Shown one piece after another: positions 12,001 to 18,142 of a DNA stretch of 64,000 bases. Source of the DNA: Meishania litoralis (GTDB taxonomy: Bacteria; Bacteroidota; Bacteroidia; Flavobacteriales; Flavobacteriaceae); contig NZ_JBHFPV010000001.1 in the NCBI RefSeq assembly GCF_042611095.1, positions 1,426,001 through 1,490,000 of the forward strand. The letters run 5' to 3'. The notes under the pieces were generated by a model. That model was not told the origin of the DNA, made no database searches, and was given only the letters and a program-made list of their open reading frames with translations. The first letter of the stretch is position 1, and every line of letters begins with the position of its first letter. The position numbers were made by a program, and so were the translations under genes.

Positions 12001-12312
12001 GGATGTGAAGCAATTTCTTCAATTTATATGGAATTTGTAGATATTGAAATCCCTAATTTCTTCTCGCCCAATGGCGATGCGGAAAATGACACCTGGTTGC
12101 CAAAAAATCTTGAGGCTTTCCCTGAGATACTAATAAAAATTTATGATCGTTATGGTAGGGTAGTCGATGAGATTTCTTATGCCGATCCACGTGGTTGGGA
12201 TGGTAAATATCATGAAAATGAATTGCCAACTGGTGATTATTGGTACGTTATCAAAATGAACGGTGAGGAGGACAATCGCGAGTTCGTAGGACATTTTACC
12301 CTATATCGTTAA
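1..12312 (+). CDS. Giant SprB-type repeat adhesin, T9SS type B sorting domain, 5'-truncated
   Basis: The reading frame is open from the first base of the window, so the true start and any signal peptide lie upstream; 4103 residues are visible. Almost the whole chain is a string of beta-rich modules of about 75-95 residues. Each has a cysteine near its start (often CFG or CxxxxDG), a GGxxPYxY core, and an ending like GTYTVTVTDANGC, which is the SprB repeat pattern of gliding Flavobacteriia. The last 85 or so residues (nucleotides about 12050-12312) begin IPNFFSPNGD and contain IYDRYGR, GWDGK and LPTGDYWYVI, the gliding-motility/type B C-terminal signal recognised by the type IX secretion system. 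I infer a cell-surface adhesin exported by T9SS. An outer-membrane PorP/SprF gene follows 18 bases later, the usual partner of type B substrates. Two sets of seven modules are duplicated inside the gene. The ligand is unknown. Confidence 0.93.
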   Translation, partial: NYVNAQDPIYSIRMRVRVAENCFDFIDACSDLIQNLAYSTYAGVENNNKISDDPSVTDFNACGFVVPGATNFLLDDLSDCNFRRTVELCGSDVVLDAGDNFDAYVWKRDDNNNGIFDASDTTITDGDPDNDPSTMTVNQVGTYIVDKIVADPCKGFKEIIDVVAYGSGTITNPIIDYYNTVNSDADPTNDLAGEIVQCSIDNDFLPKLFLCGLNDSRLLQVNILDAQSITWEKLDESSCAPTGDDCANKNLTCTWGSVGTGNNFNVDSPGKYRLSVTYQNGCNNRFYFNVFQNTLDIQYNKKDIVCTTPGNITVTNLGSGYAYRLVDADTGTVILPFGPTKSFDFAAGENGDYRVEVVQLDNNGDPIAGSCIFSTPDIGILERDVTYEVNVTNAGCTGMGSINLRINNADPDYEYEIRLDDGSNGGQGTLVDNETAQPDNNFTFTDLNPGDYIAIARTADGCEHIEQVTIVDENDLYLEARVSQHITCKEGNILMDSGGGKTPHTYAIWSYVDNNGITVTSYPSFGDIPASEYQTSQIFDILSPGDYSFVVVDRNNCYAISNTVTIEFRPAAEFDPTSVIDVLCFGDSTGVIQFNLVDDNGYQLTYYLFDAATFDENDYDYADALATNASGYFPGLPSGDYAIVINQRKGSASCDYFEYHTVSAPTNALDAQAVLVQDYTCTQDGIIEAQNVTGGTAPYAYSIDGVNFIPDTTPNAHRFENLTDGTYNITVRDANNCTFLAGPITIDPRNEPSDLVFAAAPITCDSPTSDVTVNVTDGNAPFTYEIIAPVGDATNNGNNATFVGLAPGTYTFRVTDDKGCILVRDHTIDPITPITVNGQLDNNITCFGLSNGAITFNVANFASTYDYIITGPAAFSGTTEASASLPFSSLAAGTYTITVTDNDTNCTATTFVTVAAPPATLLIADLDVTDITCSTSGTVPGSVVITAADGWGGYEYELEDPAGGIVGPQPTNSFTGLTDTTGDYTVTVRDAGGCEVTQTFALTPAVAPVLEVTANSLCYDSTTGLILTANVTSGGEAPFQYRLNGGPYQSNTDFTGLGPGSYTIEVIDSKNCSDTASIDVFPTLTASATLIKDLDCSATPDAEISINISGGNPTFTYEVYRDGASVQPSTAVPSIPFSYLTTTAGTYEFVITDSESCTITTNQIVITDNSPPTVLETVTNPLCSTSADGVVELQISGGLPPYQIIFDGSAPSAQTAYTGLIAGTYSYTVTDAKGCVFTNDVTLTAPLVLNPGTIDIVTDYRCDNTSAILQVINYSGGTPGYMFSIDGVNFQASDTFNTGITAGSYTITVRDANGCVEETPAIVVDPLDPPTDLSFAQTSPVCPAIVADVTVTVTDGTAPFTYEIIAPLGSAVNNGNNNVFTALSPGTYTLQVTDAKGCVIQENYTVADIPQVEVISQLTNNVSCFGYSDGAFSFTVSDFASTYSYTVENGSAVVVQSQNNINLTTAIAVTGLAADTYTVTVTDDSTNCSATTVTTISNPPVALDFTFANTPVTCTENSTITVTSTGGWGSYEYQLENTIGPAIVYPYQSSNLFANVPSGTYTVYVRDSGGCVLDKPITIDPAQAPTIALDAASDFCYDNSNQASLTINVTDGVAPYSYRINGGGLTTAIGNPFTISNLIPGSYDIQVTDAYGCVSNVLSETIEPQLSASAVLTKSLDCSVSPDAIIDVTISNGYTPYATYEVSADGGTTWSATTPIAGNSFSYSTPVAGTYHFRITDNRNCTVITQAIVEPITMPDITSLVQTTDILCNGDAGASIQVNLDNTQGVAPFTISVVNTTTSTNYGTQTSGLPAGTYEVTVTDAKSCTDMEVIVISEPDAIAYDINLVPITCDTASGTVPGSITVENLVGGTAEYTYYLTGNNGHSDAYTTTGGGEDHTFAILEFGIYEVDVIDANGCSLRTTNIIASPPDDLDIDVSTATANCAVGGTAIVTVTTAILGTDYEFGILDSFGVPYASTYYPPDVANGPTRTFTGLTPGITYTFVVHDNTTDCYYFETAAAPIDSPSNLTSTLDAVNNITCTGSADGNVSFTFDNYDSGATSVSYEIFNSQSNISAGITGSSSVNPPAVGTGVTVNNLGPLPYGVYYILFTENGGLYGGCTVASSQFTITESTNLLQVTASLEKNDNCNINAGQVSAIGQFGTAPYQYQIALTTDPAPTASTWSGSTANVFNVEGGDYRVYVKDANNCIQFDDVTVPTDPSPEISAVSVDQCTADEGGFNVDITLDVEGIAPYAISVDGSAPQAAAGLINAGDVVTISNLSSGAHTIEIFDANGCGEVENITIYAPIGVIANITADENCDPANSGEVTVTASGGSGNYSYEQISPAGPTNATGIFAGLTHSVAYTFEVTDTTTNCTEQVTITLPAPAIPTFTLAATDVSCFGGSDGTITVSLDAGNIDIPYLYSLDGGTTTQPSNVFNGLAQGTYNVTVISDKGCEDTKSIDINEPTELDVSASASAFSCDDAASTITVSINNDTFGNPSGTGPYVYSFDGGANYQPSNTYEVPFGSPDVNVVVKDANLCTDAVVVPIPIRQEVTATINLVQAIDCSNGQEIIEIVASNGSGTYTYSELPGGNPVADPTNIVLTQPGTYYYEVLDTVTNCSVTVEHTIAPYNLIDVTATVVTDATCSDSSDGVIQVTITGYTGTFDYQVLDSTGAPIGGTLDSDNATSDPYVFNVSTTLTAGTYSVQIIETAFPECNDTSNTVTIDGPEPLALQLISNVNANCNMSNAIITVQASGGTGPYTYGASISGSGVPGSFPFDNTVELDPTTSLNWDIYVRDANGCIIAAPLAITVDTDTSPDITLAIDDECADEGNFGVTVSLDAVNIGVAPYTMSIDGAAFQSIASFPYTYSGLNAGAHSIEIRDANGCGEIENITIEPELTASAIVLTQPTCAANDGVIAFTTNGGSGSYTAELLYTDFTATGIAPTGNQFNGVAFGDYIVRITDNTLGSPNCFADAPISLEEPTPVTLLATDKTDVSCFGASDGSITINMEPAAVGVNDNPPYTFEITDGISTFTQGDALFTGLTAGVWDITVTSNRGCIATDQVTINEPNVLTAAITDVVPFACDINNTQQSATIEVTITDGTPDYFYSVNGSAFLPTGGTIFTHSVTSAGNYDIVIRDANGCTYAIPTQVIDPLNTFVANTTLSDAITCVNGREEVLITVTDDGNPHTYTYELLPLGNPNGTQTATAGNTATFELTEVGTYTFRITDDATGCYVQTTYEVEPYDLIEVTAVAVDPVVCFNDGNGSLELTITGYTGTFDYEVFTQAGASVQTGSGNAISDPFTTVIGSLDGGNYYVTVAETDPASTLCSDDTNIITIISPDMPLTETSTPLADVTCDNNMGELSVVPNGGYSPYDITLTNTTTGQVYPTVNDVNAWVFTGLSAGDYTVDVVDAQGCPISTPYPNLFVMPTPVSGNAIPLQTDLACYGETTATVSAVNVINGSGSYEYILNYYDPADQNDPYNTIGATLDYSTGEQLSPDFNNLGTGIYSITITDGWNCDFETNLVVVREPLEVTASLVRTDPLTCATGVEFELTATGGSGIYEYSPDNITWFAMTSNPMPLPETGTLGAGTHQYYVRDAANGCDAVVSNAITEDPIDPLVLTVDQTAAFINCNGDATAVIYASATGGLGNYMFELYENSVTAANRIAGPQSLGEFSGLTAGTYWVNVTSEDCTTAPQEVIITEPEPLVFDVVVEDVLCVDDENGSITITPSGGAGGYIYSISPNLDQFDTENVFDELAPGDYGIIAQDQNGCFEYIEVTIGAPTQVEVNATSTPEICAGNEDGTIALTISGGTAPYSTALNSNADADYVQDRVDFTDLSAGSYVVFVRDANGCTTNMVVEVDPGVNLNATVEPVYECTGDAPSNYVNITLEDPSVIGDVLYALDSTDAADMQLNPDFRDISPGDHYIAIAHSNGCVITVPFSIEGFEPLTLSLEQRNLNEITAVATGGLEPYTFYFDDVDNGADNTYRIRRTDTYTVRVVDANGCEAISSIYMEFVDIEIPNFFSPNGDAENDTWLPKNLEAFPEILIKIYDRYGRVVDEISYADPRGWDGKYHENELPTGDYWYVIKMNGEEDNREFVGHFTLYR
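2020..5505 (+). repeat. Tandem seven-module superrepeat in adhesin gene, period 1743 bp (581 codons)
   Basis: Two consecutive blocks share the same order of seven distinct modules. Anchor cysteine codons of the first module lie at 2041 and 3784. Matching module signatures include SIDGVNF, then PFTYEIIAP with NNGNN, then CFGxSxGA with FASTY, then GGWGxYEY, then CYDxS, then LDCSxxPDA. Protein identity is clear but far from perfect, so the duplication is old. Boundaries are approximate. Confidence 0.75.
6661..10236 (+). repeat. Second tandem seven-module superrepeat, period 1788 bp (596 codons)
   Basis: A second, different pair of blocks lies in the same gene. Anchor cysteine codons are at 6682 (DQCTADEGGF) and 8470 (DECADEGNF). 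The following modules match in order: GSGxY, SCFGxSDGxI, a module ending RDANGC or KDANLC, a DC or TC module with TYTY or YTYEL, the module with the shared string TITGYTGTFDY, and a closing NC or TC module. Boundaries are approximate. Confidence 0.72.
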
Positions 12313-12330
12313 AAACTTAACCTGAAAAGC

Positions 12331-13293
12331 ATGCGAAAAATAGTTCCGGCTCTTGCACTTATGGCTTATGTCTCCTTTTCTTGGGGCCAAGAGCTTAACT
12401 CGCCACAGCTTTCACAGTACTTGGCCGACAACCCTTTCGTGTTGTCTCCGACCTATGCCGGTATAGGAGACCACATAAAAATCAGGTTGAACGGTCTGGC
12501 CCAATGGGTCGGAATCAAAGATGCGCCACGTACGCAATCTTTGGCCGCCGACATGCGATTGGGCGAGAAATCAGGGATTGGTCTTTTTCTGTACAACGAC
12601 AGTAACGGGTATACCAAACAACAAGGTGCCAGAATCTCTTTTGCCCACCACCTTACCCTAGATAGGTATGAAGACGAATTTCTTTCTTTCGGACTTTCGT
12701 ACAACTTTAACCAGTTTCGTATCGATATTGCCGAGTTTGATTTAATAACTTTTCCTGATGGCGGCATTGTTAACAATCGTCAGACCACCAACCACAACTT
12801 TGATGTCGGGGCCCTATATCGCTATGATAAATTTTATTTCAGCCTTAACGCCTCGAACCTCATCAACAAGGATCCGCGTAATTTGACCTTTGATGTTGAC
12901 GAACCTAACGAATTAAGAAACTACTATCTTTATACAGGGTATCGCTATACAAAAAATAAGAATAGCAAACTTGAAATCGAACCTTCACTGTTATATAAAA
13001 TCTTTGAAAGTGATGGGCGATCGGAAACCGACCTTGCCGTAAAATTCAGGTTCTATGAATTTGAGGATTACTATTATATCGGGGCCAACTATCGTTTTTT
13101 ATTAGATCATAATCAGGTTTTTCAACCGCACTATATAGCACCAATCGCCGGTTTAAAAAAGAGCAACTTTTATTTCGGTTATTCGTACCAGATCATTTTG
13201 AACGAGATTTTGGGCTATAGTACAGGTACCCACGTCGTGACCATTGGTGTTGATCTTTTCCAGGGAATCAGTAATTGTAGGTGTACGTATTAG
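12331..13293 (+). CDS. PorP/SprF family T9SS outer-membrane protein
   Basis: A 320-residue protein with an N-terminal signal peptide (MRKIVPALALMAYVSFSWGQ). It continues with the PorP/SprF opening QLSQYLADNPFVLSPTYAG and alternating beta strands that suggest an outer-membrane barrel. Members of this family are found next to type B sorting-domain proteins and are thought to hold or attach the secreted adhesin at the surface; SprF does this for SprB in Flavobacterium johnsoniae. Here the gene starts 18 bases after the stop of the giant adhesin, so the two are almost certainly cotranscribed and matched to each other. Length and ending are normal for the family. Confidence 0.92.
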   Translation: MRKIVPALALMAYVSFSWGQELNSPQLSQYLADNPFVLSPTYAGIGDHIKIRLNGLAQWVGIKDAPRTQSLAADMRLGEKSGIGLFLYNDSNGYTKQQGARISFAHHLTLDRYEDEFLSFGLSYNFNQFRIDIAEFDLITFPDGGIVNNRQTTNHNFDVGALYRYDKFYFSLNASNLINKDPRNLTFDVDEPNELRNYYLYTGYRYTKNKNSKLEIEPSLLYKIFESDGRSETDLAVKFRFYEFEDYYYIGANYRFLLDHNQVFQPHYIAPIAGLKKSNFYFGYSYQIILNEILGYSTGTHVVTIGVDLFQGISNCRCTY

Positions 13294-13371
13294 AAACTTG
13301 TTTAAAAAAATTTAAGTCCCTTTGTGCTATCATGCGCTTAAACCATCTTCCATTTAAACAATGATTTGGAG

Positions 13372-13379
13372 TAAGTTTG
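13372..13379 (+). promoter_or_regulatory. Candidate -7 element (TAAGTTTG) upstream of folB
   Basis: An exact match to the Bacteroidota -7 consensus TAnnTTTG, 17 bases before the folB start. No convincing -33 TTTG is seen at the expected distance, so strength is uncertain. Confidence 0.45.
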
Positions 13380-13396
13380 TATAAACATATTTCATT

Positions 13397-13759
13397 TTGG
13401 GAAAGATAAAATTGGAAAATATTCGGGTTTATGCCTATCATGGTTGCCTGAAGGAAGAGTCGATTGTCGGAAGCGATTACCGTGTTGATGTATTACTGCA
13501 TTGCGATCTAAAAAAGGCTTCGCATAGCGATGACTTGGCGCATACAGTAGATTATGTACATATAAACCGTTTGGTTAAGGAGGAAATGAAAATTCCTTCA
13601 AAACTCCTGGAACATGTGGCCAAGAGAATTCTTGACCGTATTTTTTGTGAACTTTCCGAAGTCATGCGAGCTAAAGTTTCGGTCTCGAAAATAAATCCGC
13701 CTATCGATGGTGACGTTGAAATGGTGACCGTGAGTCTTAAAGAAAAAAGAACGGCTTAA
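13397..13759 (+). CDS. folB: Dihydroneopterin aldolase
   Basis: A 120-residue protein of normal FolB length. It shows the family pattern IRVYAYHGCLKEE near the start (Tyr-x-His-Gly active-site region), then SDDLAHTVDYVHI and a central KLLEHVAKRI segment, with a final V-S-x-x-K-x-x-P-P. FolB converts 7,8-dihydroneopterin to 6-hydroxymethyldihydropterin in folate synthesis, in the cytoplasm. The start is a TTG codon that gives the MGKIKLENIR opening typical of flavobacterial homologues; no nearby upstream ATG fits. It is a single gene followed directly by tRNA-Cys. A TAAGTTTG promoter element lies just upstream. Confidence 0.9.
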   Translation: MGKIKLENIRVYAYHGCLKEESIVGSDYRVDVLLHCDLKKASHSDDLAHTVDYVHINRLVKEEMKIPSKLLEHVAKRILDRIFCELSEVMRAKVSVSKINPPIDGDVEMVTVSLKEKRTA

Positions 13760-13783
13760 ATTTTTCAATATTCAAAAACCGAT

Positions 13784-13791
13784 TACCTTTG
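13784..13791 (+). promoter_or_regulatory. Candidate -7 element (TACCTTTG) for tRNA-Cys
   Basis: An exact TAnnTTTG match ending 11 bases before the mature tRNA 5' end, the expected spacing for a tRNA with a very short leader. A T-rich run about 20 bases upstream could act as a weak -33 region. Confidence 0.6.
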
Positions 13792-13802
13792 CAGCTTAAT
13801 AC

Positions 13803-13873
13803 GGCATCGTGGCCGAGTGGCTAGGCACAGCTCTGCAAAAGCTTGTACAGCGGTTCGAATCCGCTCGATGCCT
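13803..13873 (+). tRNA. tRNA-Cys (anticodon GCA)
   Basis: A complete 71-base cloverleaf. The acceptor stem GGCATCG pairs with CGATGCC at 13866-13872. The D-arm contains AGTGGCTAGGC, the anticodon loop reads CTGCAAA, and the T-arm contains GGTTCGAATCC. The discriminator base is T (U73), as expected for cysteine. CCA is not encoded and must be added after transcription. A strong hairpin terminator follows immediately. Confidence 0.97.
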
Positions 13874-13874
13874 C

Positions 13875-13900
13875 AAAACCCCTTTTTAAGGGGTTTTTTT
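13875..13900 (+). terminator. Rho-independent terminator after tRNA-Cys, probably bidirectional
   Basis: AAAACCCCTT and AAGGGGTTTT form a 10-bp stem with a three-base TTT loop, followed by a T tract. Because the stem is flanked by A and T runs it can also serve the leftward LysE-family gene, whose stop codon begins inside the T tract at 13899. Confidence 0.9.
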
Positions 13901-14588
13901 ATTCCCGTATATGTTCGATCCGCTCAATACCTTTTTCAATATTGAAGCGGTCCTTTGGAAGAAATCCTTTAATAATAAGAACGATTCCGCAGATTACCAA
14001 GATAACCCCTAAACCTTTTTTTATCAAACGAATTCGGTCAATGGTAAGTTTTCTCTTGAGCTGTTTTGCCAACAGTATTTTAAGAAGATCGGTAACAAAG
14101 TAGGCAATAATCATTGTGGTAAAAAAAGTTATGATCCGGTTCGACTCATTATCGAGACTAGGCCCTACTACAATGATAACACCAAGCCAAAACACCAGTA
14201 CTCCAATATTTATGAAATTCAGCAAAAAACCCTTTAAGAAAAGTCCGGGATATCCCTTGTTAACTTTTACCGCTGTTTTTTCAGCTCCCTTGGCCACTTT
14301 TACTTTGACTGACTTTTTCACTATAGTGGTAATGCCATAAACCAATAATATGACACCCCCGAAAACATAGAGTCCGGGTTGATTGCTTAAATTTTCCAAT
14401 AATTGAAAGCTACTGAAATACGCTACAGTAATGAAAAGAATGTCGGCCAAAATCACACCTAAATCAAAAACCAGGGCCGCCCTGAAACCTTTTATGGCAC
14501 TTGTTTCGAGAAGTACAAAAAATACAGGGCCGATCATGAAGCTTAAAAAAAAGCCCAAAGGAATCGCTGCCTGAATATCTTCCCACAT
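13899..14588 (-). CDS. LysE family amino-acid exporter
   Basis: A 229-residue inner-membrane protein with about six hydrophobic segments. The N-terminus MWEDIQAAIPLGFFLSF is followed by MIGPVFFVLLETS, matching the LysE/RhtB pattern with a GP and a small-residue-rich first helix. The family exports amino acids or related metabolites by proton exchange; the substrate cannot be read from the sequence. A charged loop at about residues 90-110 (KKSVKVKVAKGAEKTAVKVN) separates the two halves. It is monocistronic, convergent with tRNA-Cys and sharing its terminator. The downstream GIN-domain gene lies upstream in transcription with a 41-base gap, so readthrough is possible. Confidence 0.85.
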   Translation of the reverse strand: MWEDIQAAIPLGFFLSFMIGPVFFVLLETSAIKGFRAALVFDLGVILADILFITVAYFSSFQLLENLSNQPGLYVFGGVILLVYGITTIVKKSVKVKVAKGAEKTAVKVNKGYPGLFLKGFLLNFINIGVLVFWLGVIIVVGPSLDNESNRIITFFTTMIIAYFVTDLLKILLAKQLKRKLTIDRIRLIKKGLGVILVICGIVLIIKGFLPKDRFNIEKGIERIEHIRE

Positions 14589-14629
14589 AAAGGGTCGTTT
14601 ACTATATTTTTATTTTGATTGATGTCTAC

Positions 14630-15316
14630 TTAGTGCATTCTTGTGATTTTACCCCCAAATACAGTTTTTTCATCCATTTTAGCAGGGTCTCCGTATACCA
14701 ACACCTCACCACCGGCCTTGACCGTTGCCTTTACATAGTCAGAAGCAAAAATTTCCGCCCGAGATCCAGCATTTACGTTGACCGTAGAAAATTTGGTCTC
14801 AAAGGCCTTTCCTTCATACACTCCGCCTGTATTGATGGCAACATCTTGAAGGTTCGAGGTTCCAGAGGTTTTGATTGTTCCGCCTGTTACAGATTTTATC
14901 AACATTTGGTCTACCTCGGCATTAATCTCCAATTCACCGCCTTCTTGCGCCTTTAGTTCGAGTATATCTTGCCTAATACTGTCTTCAGATGAAATTCTGG
15001 CATCCTCATTGACGTCTATGATGATGATGTCGTCGGTATAATAAACTTCGACAAAAGTCTTATACCCACTGAAAATTTTGTCGATCTGCATACGCAATTT
15101 CAAGACACCATCATTGTTGACTATGGCTACCTTATCGGTATTGGTACCTGTTATTATTGCTTTGTTGACGTCTGACCTTATCAGCTTTACCGAAAGGCCA
15201 TCAAAGGCCTTGATTTCTTTGAAGGAGTCCAGGTCTTTTGAAATTCTTTCCTCTTGCATATATGCCAGCTGAAAGCTACCTAACAACACAATGAGTATTC
15301 CTATTTTTTGTATCAT
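14630..15316 (-). CDS. GIN-domain (DUF2807) exported protein
   Basis: About 228 residues from the preferred start at 15316 (MIQKIGILIVLLGSFQLAYMQ), which gives a clean signal peptide; an earlier alternative start adds 12 unneeded residues. The mature part begins FKEIKAFDGLSVKLIRSD and continues as a right-handed beta-helix-like series with many Gly-Gly turns (TGGTIKTSGTSNL, AGGEVLVYGDP), typical of the putative auto-transporter adhesin head GIN domain of Bacteroidota. The function of these periplasmic or surface proteins is not established. It lies between rnr and the LysE gene on the same strand, with a 57-base gap from rnr. Confidence 0.85.
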   Translation of the reverse strand: MIQKIGILIVLLGSFQLAYMQEERISKDLDSFKEIKAFDGLSVKLIRSDVNKAIITGTNTDKVAIVNNDGVLKLRMQIDKIFSGYKTFVEVYYTDDIIIIDVNEDARISSEDSIRQDILELKAQEGGELEINAEVDQMLIKSVTGGTIKTSGTSNLQDVAINTGGVYEGKAFETKFSTVNVNAGSRAEIFASDYVKATVKAGGEVLVYGDPAKMDEKTVFGGKITRMH

Positions 15317-15373
15317 ATCAGTTTTTAGTAGGTTGCCACCCTCCTTAAACAAACTTCATTCCAAAAAATCAAA

Positions 15374-17560
15374 TCATTCGTTCTTTCCGATCAAGGCAAA
15401 GTCTAAATGTCTTTTTATCAAATCGGTGTTTTTTACCATGACCACCACCTCGTCTCCGAGGGTATAGGTTTTACGCGTGCGTTCACCGATAATGGCGTAT
15501 TTCTTTTCATCAAAGATATAATAATCGCCCTTGATATCCCTGATCCTGACCATTCCCTCACATTTGTTCTCGATTATCTCAACGTACATGCCCCATTCGG
15601 TAACCCCGGAAATTACACCTAAAAACTCTTGATCTTGATGATCTTGCATAAACTTGATCTGCATGTACTTGATCGAATCGCGTTCAGCACTTGCCGCCAA
15701 ATATTCCATATCTGAGGAATGTTTACATTTATCTTCGTAGACCTCAGCCTTGGGAGATTTACCACCATCGAGATAATGTTGTAACAAACGATGGGTCATT
15801 ACATCAGGATATCTACGTATCGGAGAGGTGAAATGGCTATAATAGTCAAATGCCAAACCATAGTGGCCAATATTCTGGGTCGTGTAAATGGCCTTGCTCA
15901 TACTTCGAATGGCCAAAGTATCGACAAGATTCTGTTCTTTTTGGCCCTTGACATCTTCGAGGAGCTTGTTTAGCGATTCGCTGATGGACTTTTTATCCTT
16001 AAATATAAGTTTGTGGCCAAATCTTGAAATAACTCCATTCAGGGCCATAAGCTTATCTTCATCGGGTTCGTCATGAACCCGATACACAAAAGTCTTGGTA
16101 GGTTTCTGTTTACCAATGTATTCGGCAACCTTTCTATTGGCAAGCAACATAAACTCCTCTATAAGTTTATTGGCATCTTTTGATTCTTTAAAATAGACCC
16201 CCTCGGGCTCGTTGTCTTCGTTTAAATTAAATCTTACCTCTACCTTGTCGAACGAAATGGCACCCATTTCCATTCTTTTTTTACGCATCAGCTTTGCAAG
16301 TTTGTCCAAGGTCAAGGTAGCTTCTACGATTTCTTTCGAAACCGAATAGGCATTACCTCGAATGGAAATATCACTAGGAATATTTCCATTCTTGTTCTCT
16401 ATAATATATTGCGCCTCCTCATAGGCAAAACGTTCATTGGAGTCGATCACCGTTCGCCCGAACCACTGGTTCTTTAGTTGTGCTTTACCATCCAATTCAA
16501 AAATGGCCGAAAAAGTATATTTTTCCTCATTGGGCCTCAATGAACATACATTGTTCGACAACACCTCGGGCAACATGGGAACGACCCTGTCTACAAGATA
16601 TACCGAAGTGGCCCTATCATAGGCCTCTTCGTCTAAAATTGTATCTTCTTGTACGTAATGTGATACATCTGCGATATGTATACCTATCTCGTAATTGCCG
16701 TTCTCCAAAATCTTGAACGAAAGGGCGTCATCAAAATCCTTCGCATCTTTAGGGTCGATGGTGAAGGTCAGTTCGTTGCGCATGTCCCTACGTTTCGCAA
16801 TTTCTTCTGATTTTATACTTGTATCGATCGAATCGGCAAAACGTTCCACTTCTACGGGAAATTCATAAGGCAGGCCGTATTCGGCCAAAATCGAATGGAT
16901 TTCGGTATTATGCTCACCCGGTTTTCCAAGTATCTCGTTAATTTCACCTATTGGGGAATCTCTATCATCGGGCCACTCTAGTATATCGACCAATACTTTA
17001 TCTCCATTTTTTGCTTTTCCTATCTTATCTTTGGGAATAAAAATATCTGTGTACATCTTGAAGTCGGTAGGCCGGACAAATGCAAAATTGGGCTGCAGAT
17101 CCACAATGCCCACAAAGCTAGTCTTGTTTCTTGCGATTACCTTGGTAATCTCTCCTTCAAGTTTTTTAGAATTCCTTTTCGGAAAAACATATACCTCTAC
17201 AGTATCTTTGTGAAAGGCCTTTTTAAGTTTGTTAAAAGGTACGAACACGTCATCGTCAAACCCTTCTATGATTATATAGGCATTACCGCGACCGGTGATG
17301 TCAACGGTTCCGGTATGGTATTTTTTCGTGGGCGCCAAAGCTTTGTAACTACCGCGTGTTTCTTCTATAATGCGTTTTTTTTCTTTTAACTGTACCAGTC
17401 TCTTTATCAACAAATTTCTGTCGTGAGCATCATTGATTCCTATTTGTGACGCAATTTGTTTGTAGTTGAAGCTTTTTTTAGGATTTTTTTCCAGTACGGT
17501 AAAAATACCTTTGGTAATTTCATTTTTTCTATGGTTTATTGCTTTTTTCTTCTTCGACAT
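15374..17560 (-). CDS. rnr: Ribonuclease R
   Basis: A 728-residue exoribonuclease of the RNB family. An N-terminal winged-helix segment (about residues 10-75) is followed by cold-shock-type OB domains (about 80-220). The catalytic RNB domain (about 255-590) contains the FTIDPKDAKDFDDALSF metal site and HFTSPIRRYPDVMTHR. A C-terminal S1 domain (about 640-725) ends in a short tail. It degrades structured RNA 3' to 5' in the cytoplasm and acts in mRNA and rRNA quality control. I chose the ATG at 17560 over a TTG one codon upstream. It faces a 580-base AT-rich intergenic region and is divergent from rpiB. Confidence 0.95.
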   Translation of the reverse strand: MSKKKKAINHRKNEITKGIFTVLEKNPKKSFNYKQIASQIGINDAHDRNLLIKRLVQLKEKKRIIEETRGSYKALAPTKKYHTGTVDITGRGNAYIIIEGFDDDVFVPFNKLKKAFHKDTVEVYVFPKRNSKKLEGEITKVIARNKTSFVGIVDLQPNFAFVRPTDFKMYTDIFIPKDKIGKAKNGDKVLVDILEWPDDRDSPIGEINEILGKPGEHNTEIHSILAEYGLPYEFPVEVERFADSIDTSIKSEEIAKRRDMRNELTFTIDPKDAKDFDDALSFKILENGNYEIGIHIADVSHYVQEDTILDEEAYDRATSVYLVDRVVPMLPEVLSNNVCSLRPNEEKYTFSAIFELDGKAQLKNQWFGRTVIDSNERFAYEEAQYIIENKNGNIPSDISIRGNAYSVSKEIVEATLTLDKLAKLMRKKRMEMGAISFDKVEVRFNLNEDNEPEGVYFKESKDANKLIEEFMLLANRKVAEYIGKQKPTKTFVYRVHDEPDEDKLMALNGVISRFGHKLIFKDKKSISESLNKLLEDVKGQKEQNLVDTLAIRSMSKAIYTTQNIGHYGLAFDYYSHFTSPIRRYPDVMTHRLLQHYLDGGKSPKAEVYEDKCKHSSDMEYLAASAERDSIKYMQIKFMQDHQDQEFLGVISGVTEWGMYVEIIENKCEGMVRIRDIKGDYYIFDEKKYAIIGERTRKTYTLGDEVVVMVKNTDLIKRHLDFALIGKNE

Positions 17561-18142
17561 CAATTCTCATGGTTTGCGCCGAAAATTACGAATTATAATC
17601 CATAAGCGATATTCAAAAGACATTTCCAACCATATACCTATCCAAGAGAAGTTATGAACATTTAATTATATATTATTTTATTATTTAAAGATTTAAAAAT
17701 AAAAATGATGATGATGATAGTTTGTTGAAATTAGGTATAAAAATTTCATCAAAAACTTGCTTTCAACCACATTGATACTTTATTGACAATTTATCTGCCC
17801 AAAATTCTTTTAATAATCAAGGTTTTAGAATTATTATCAACTTATCTTGATAACCTATATCAACAGATTTTGTGTAATAAGTAAATGTTCTTTTGTTGTT
17901 AATTTCAAAGAGTGGTGTTTTGATATCTTTGTTTTATTTTATTGCAAATAAATTACCTTATGTAAAGCGAGTTTTATATAACACTAAGGTTTGTTGAATT
18001 CCAAATTAAAGTTTTATTTTTTTTTATCGATCTATGAACAATCTTTTTGGGTAAGGCGGTATCTAATTTGTTGGGCTTGGGTTCTTTTTGTGCTGTACAC
18101 ATATCTATCGTACATTTGTAATACTCACAAATACATTTTTTT
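17561..18142. other. AT-rich intergenic region between divergent rnr and rpiB
   Basis: A 582-base gap with no credible gene. From about 17640 to 18060 it is strikingly AT-rich. It contains an (ATG)n microsatellite at 17705-17719, a TTATCTTGATAA inverted repeat near 17851, and several sequences one or two changes from the DnaA-box consensus TTATnCACA (TTATGAACA near 17653, ATATCAACA near 17870, and TGTGTAATA near 17873 read on the other strand). The rpiB promoter lies at its right end. All genes to the left up to 13.9 kb run left and the next three to the right run right. An origin of replication is possible but unproven. Confidence 0.4.
18087..18118 (+). promoter_or_regulatory. Bacteroidota promoter for rpiB-CDF-GNAT operon
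   Basis: TTTG at 18087-18090 (-33 element) and TACATTTG at 18111-18118 (-7 element, exact TAnnTTTG) are separated by 20 bases, the usual spacing for the Bacteroidota primary sigma factor. Transcription would begin about 18 bases before the rpiB ATG. Confidence 0.75.
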
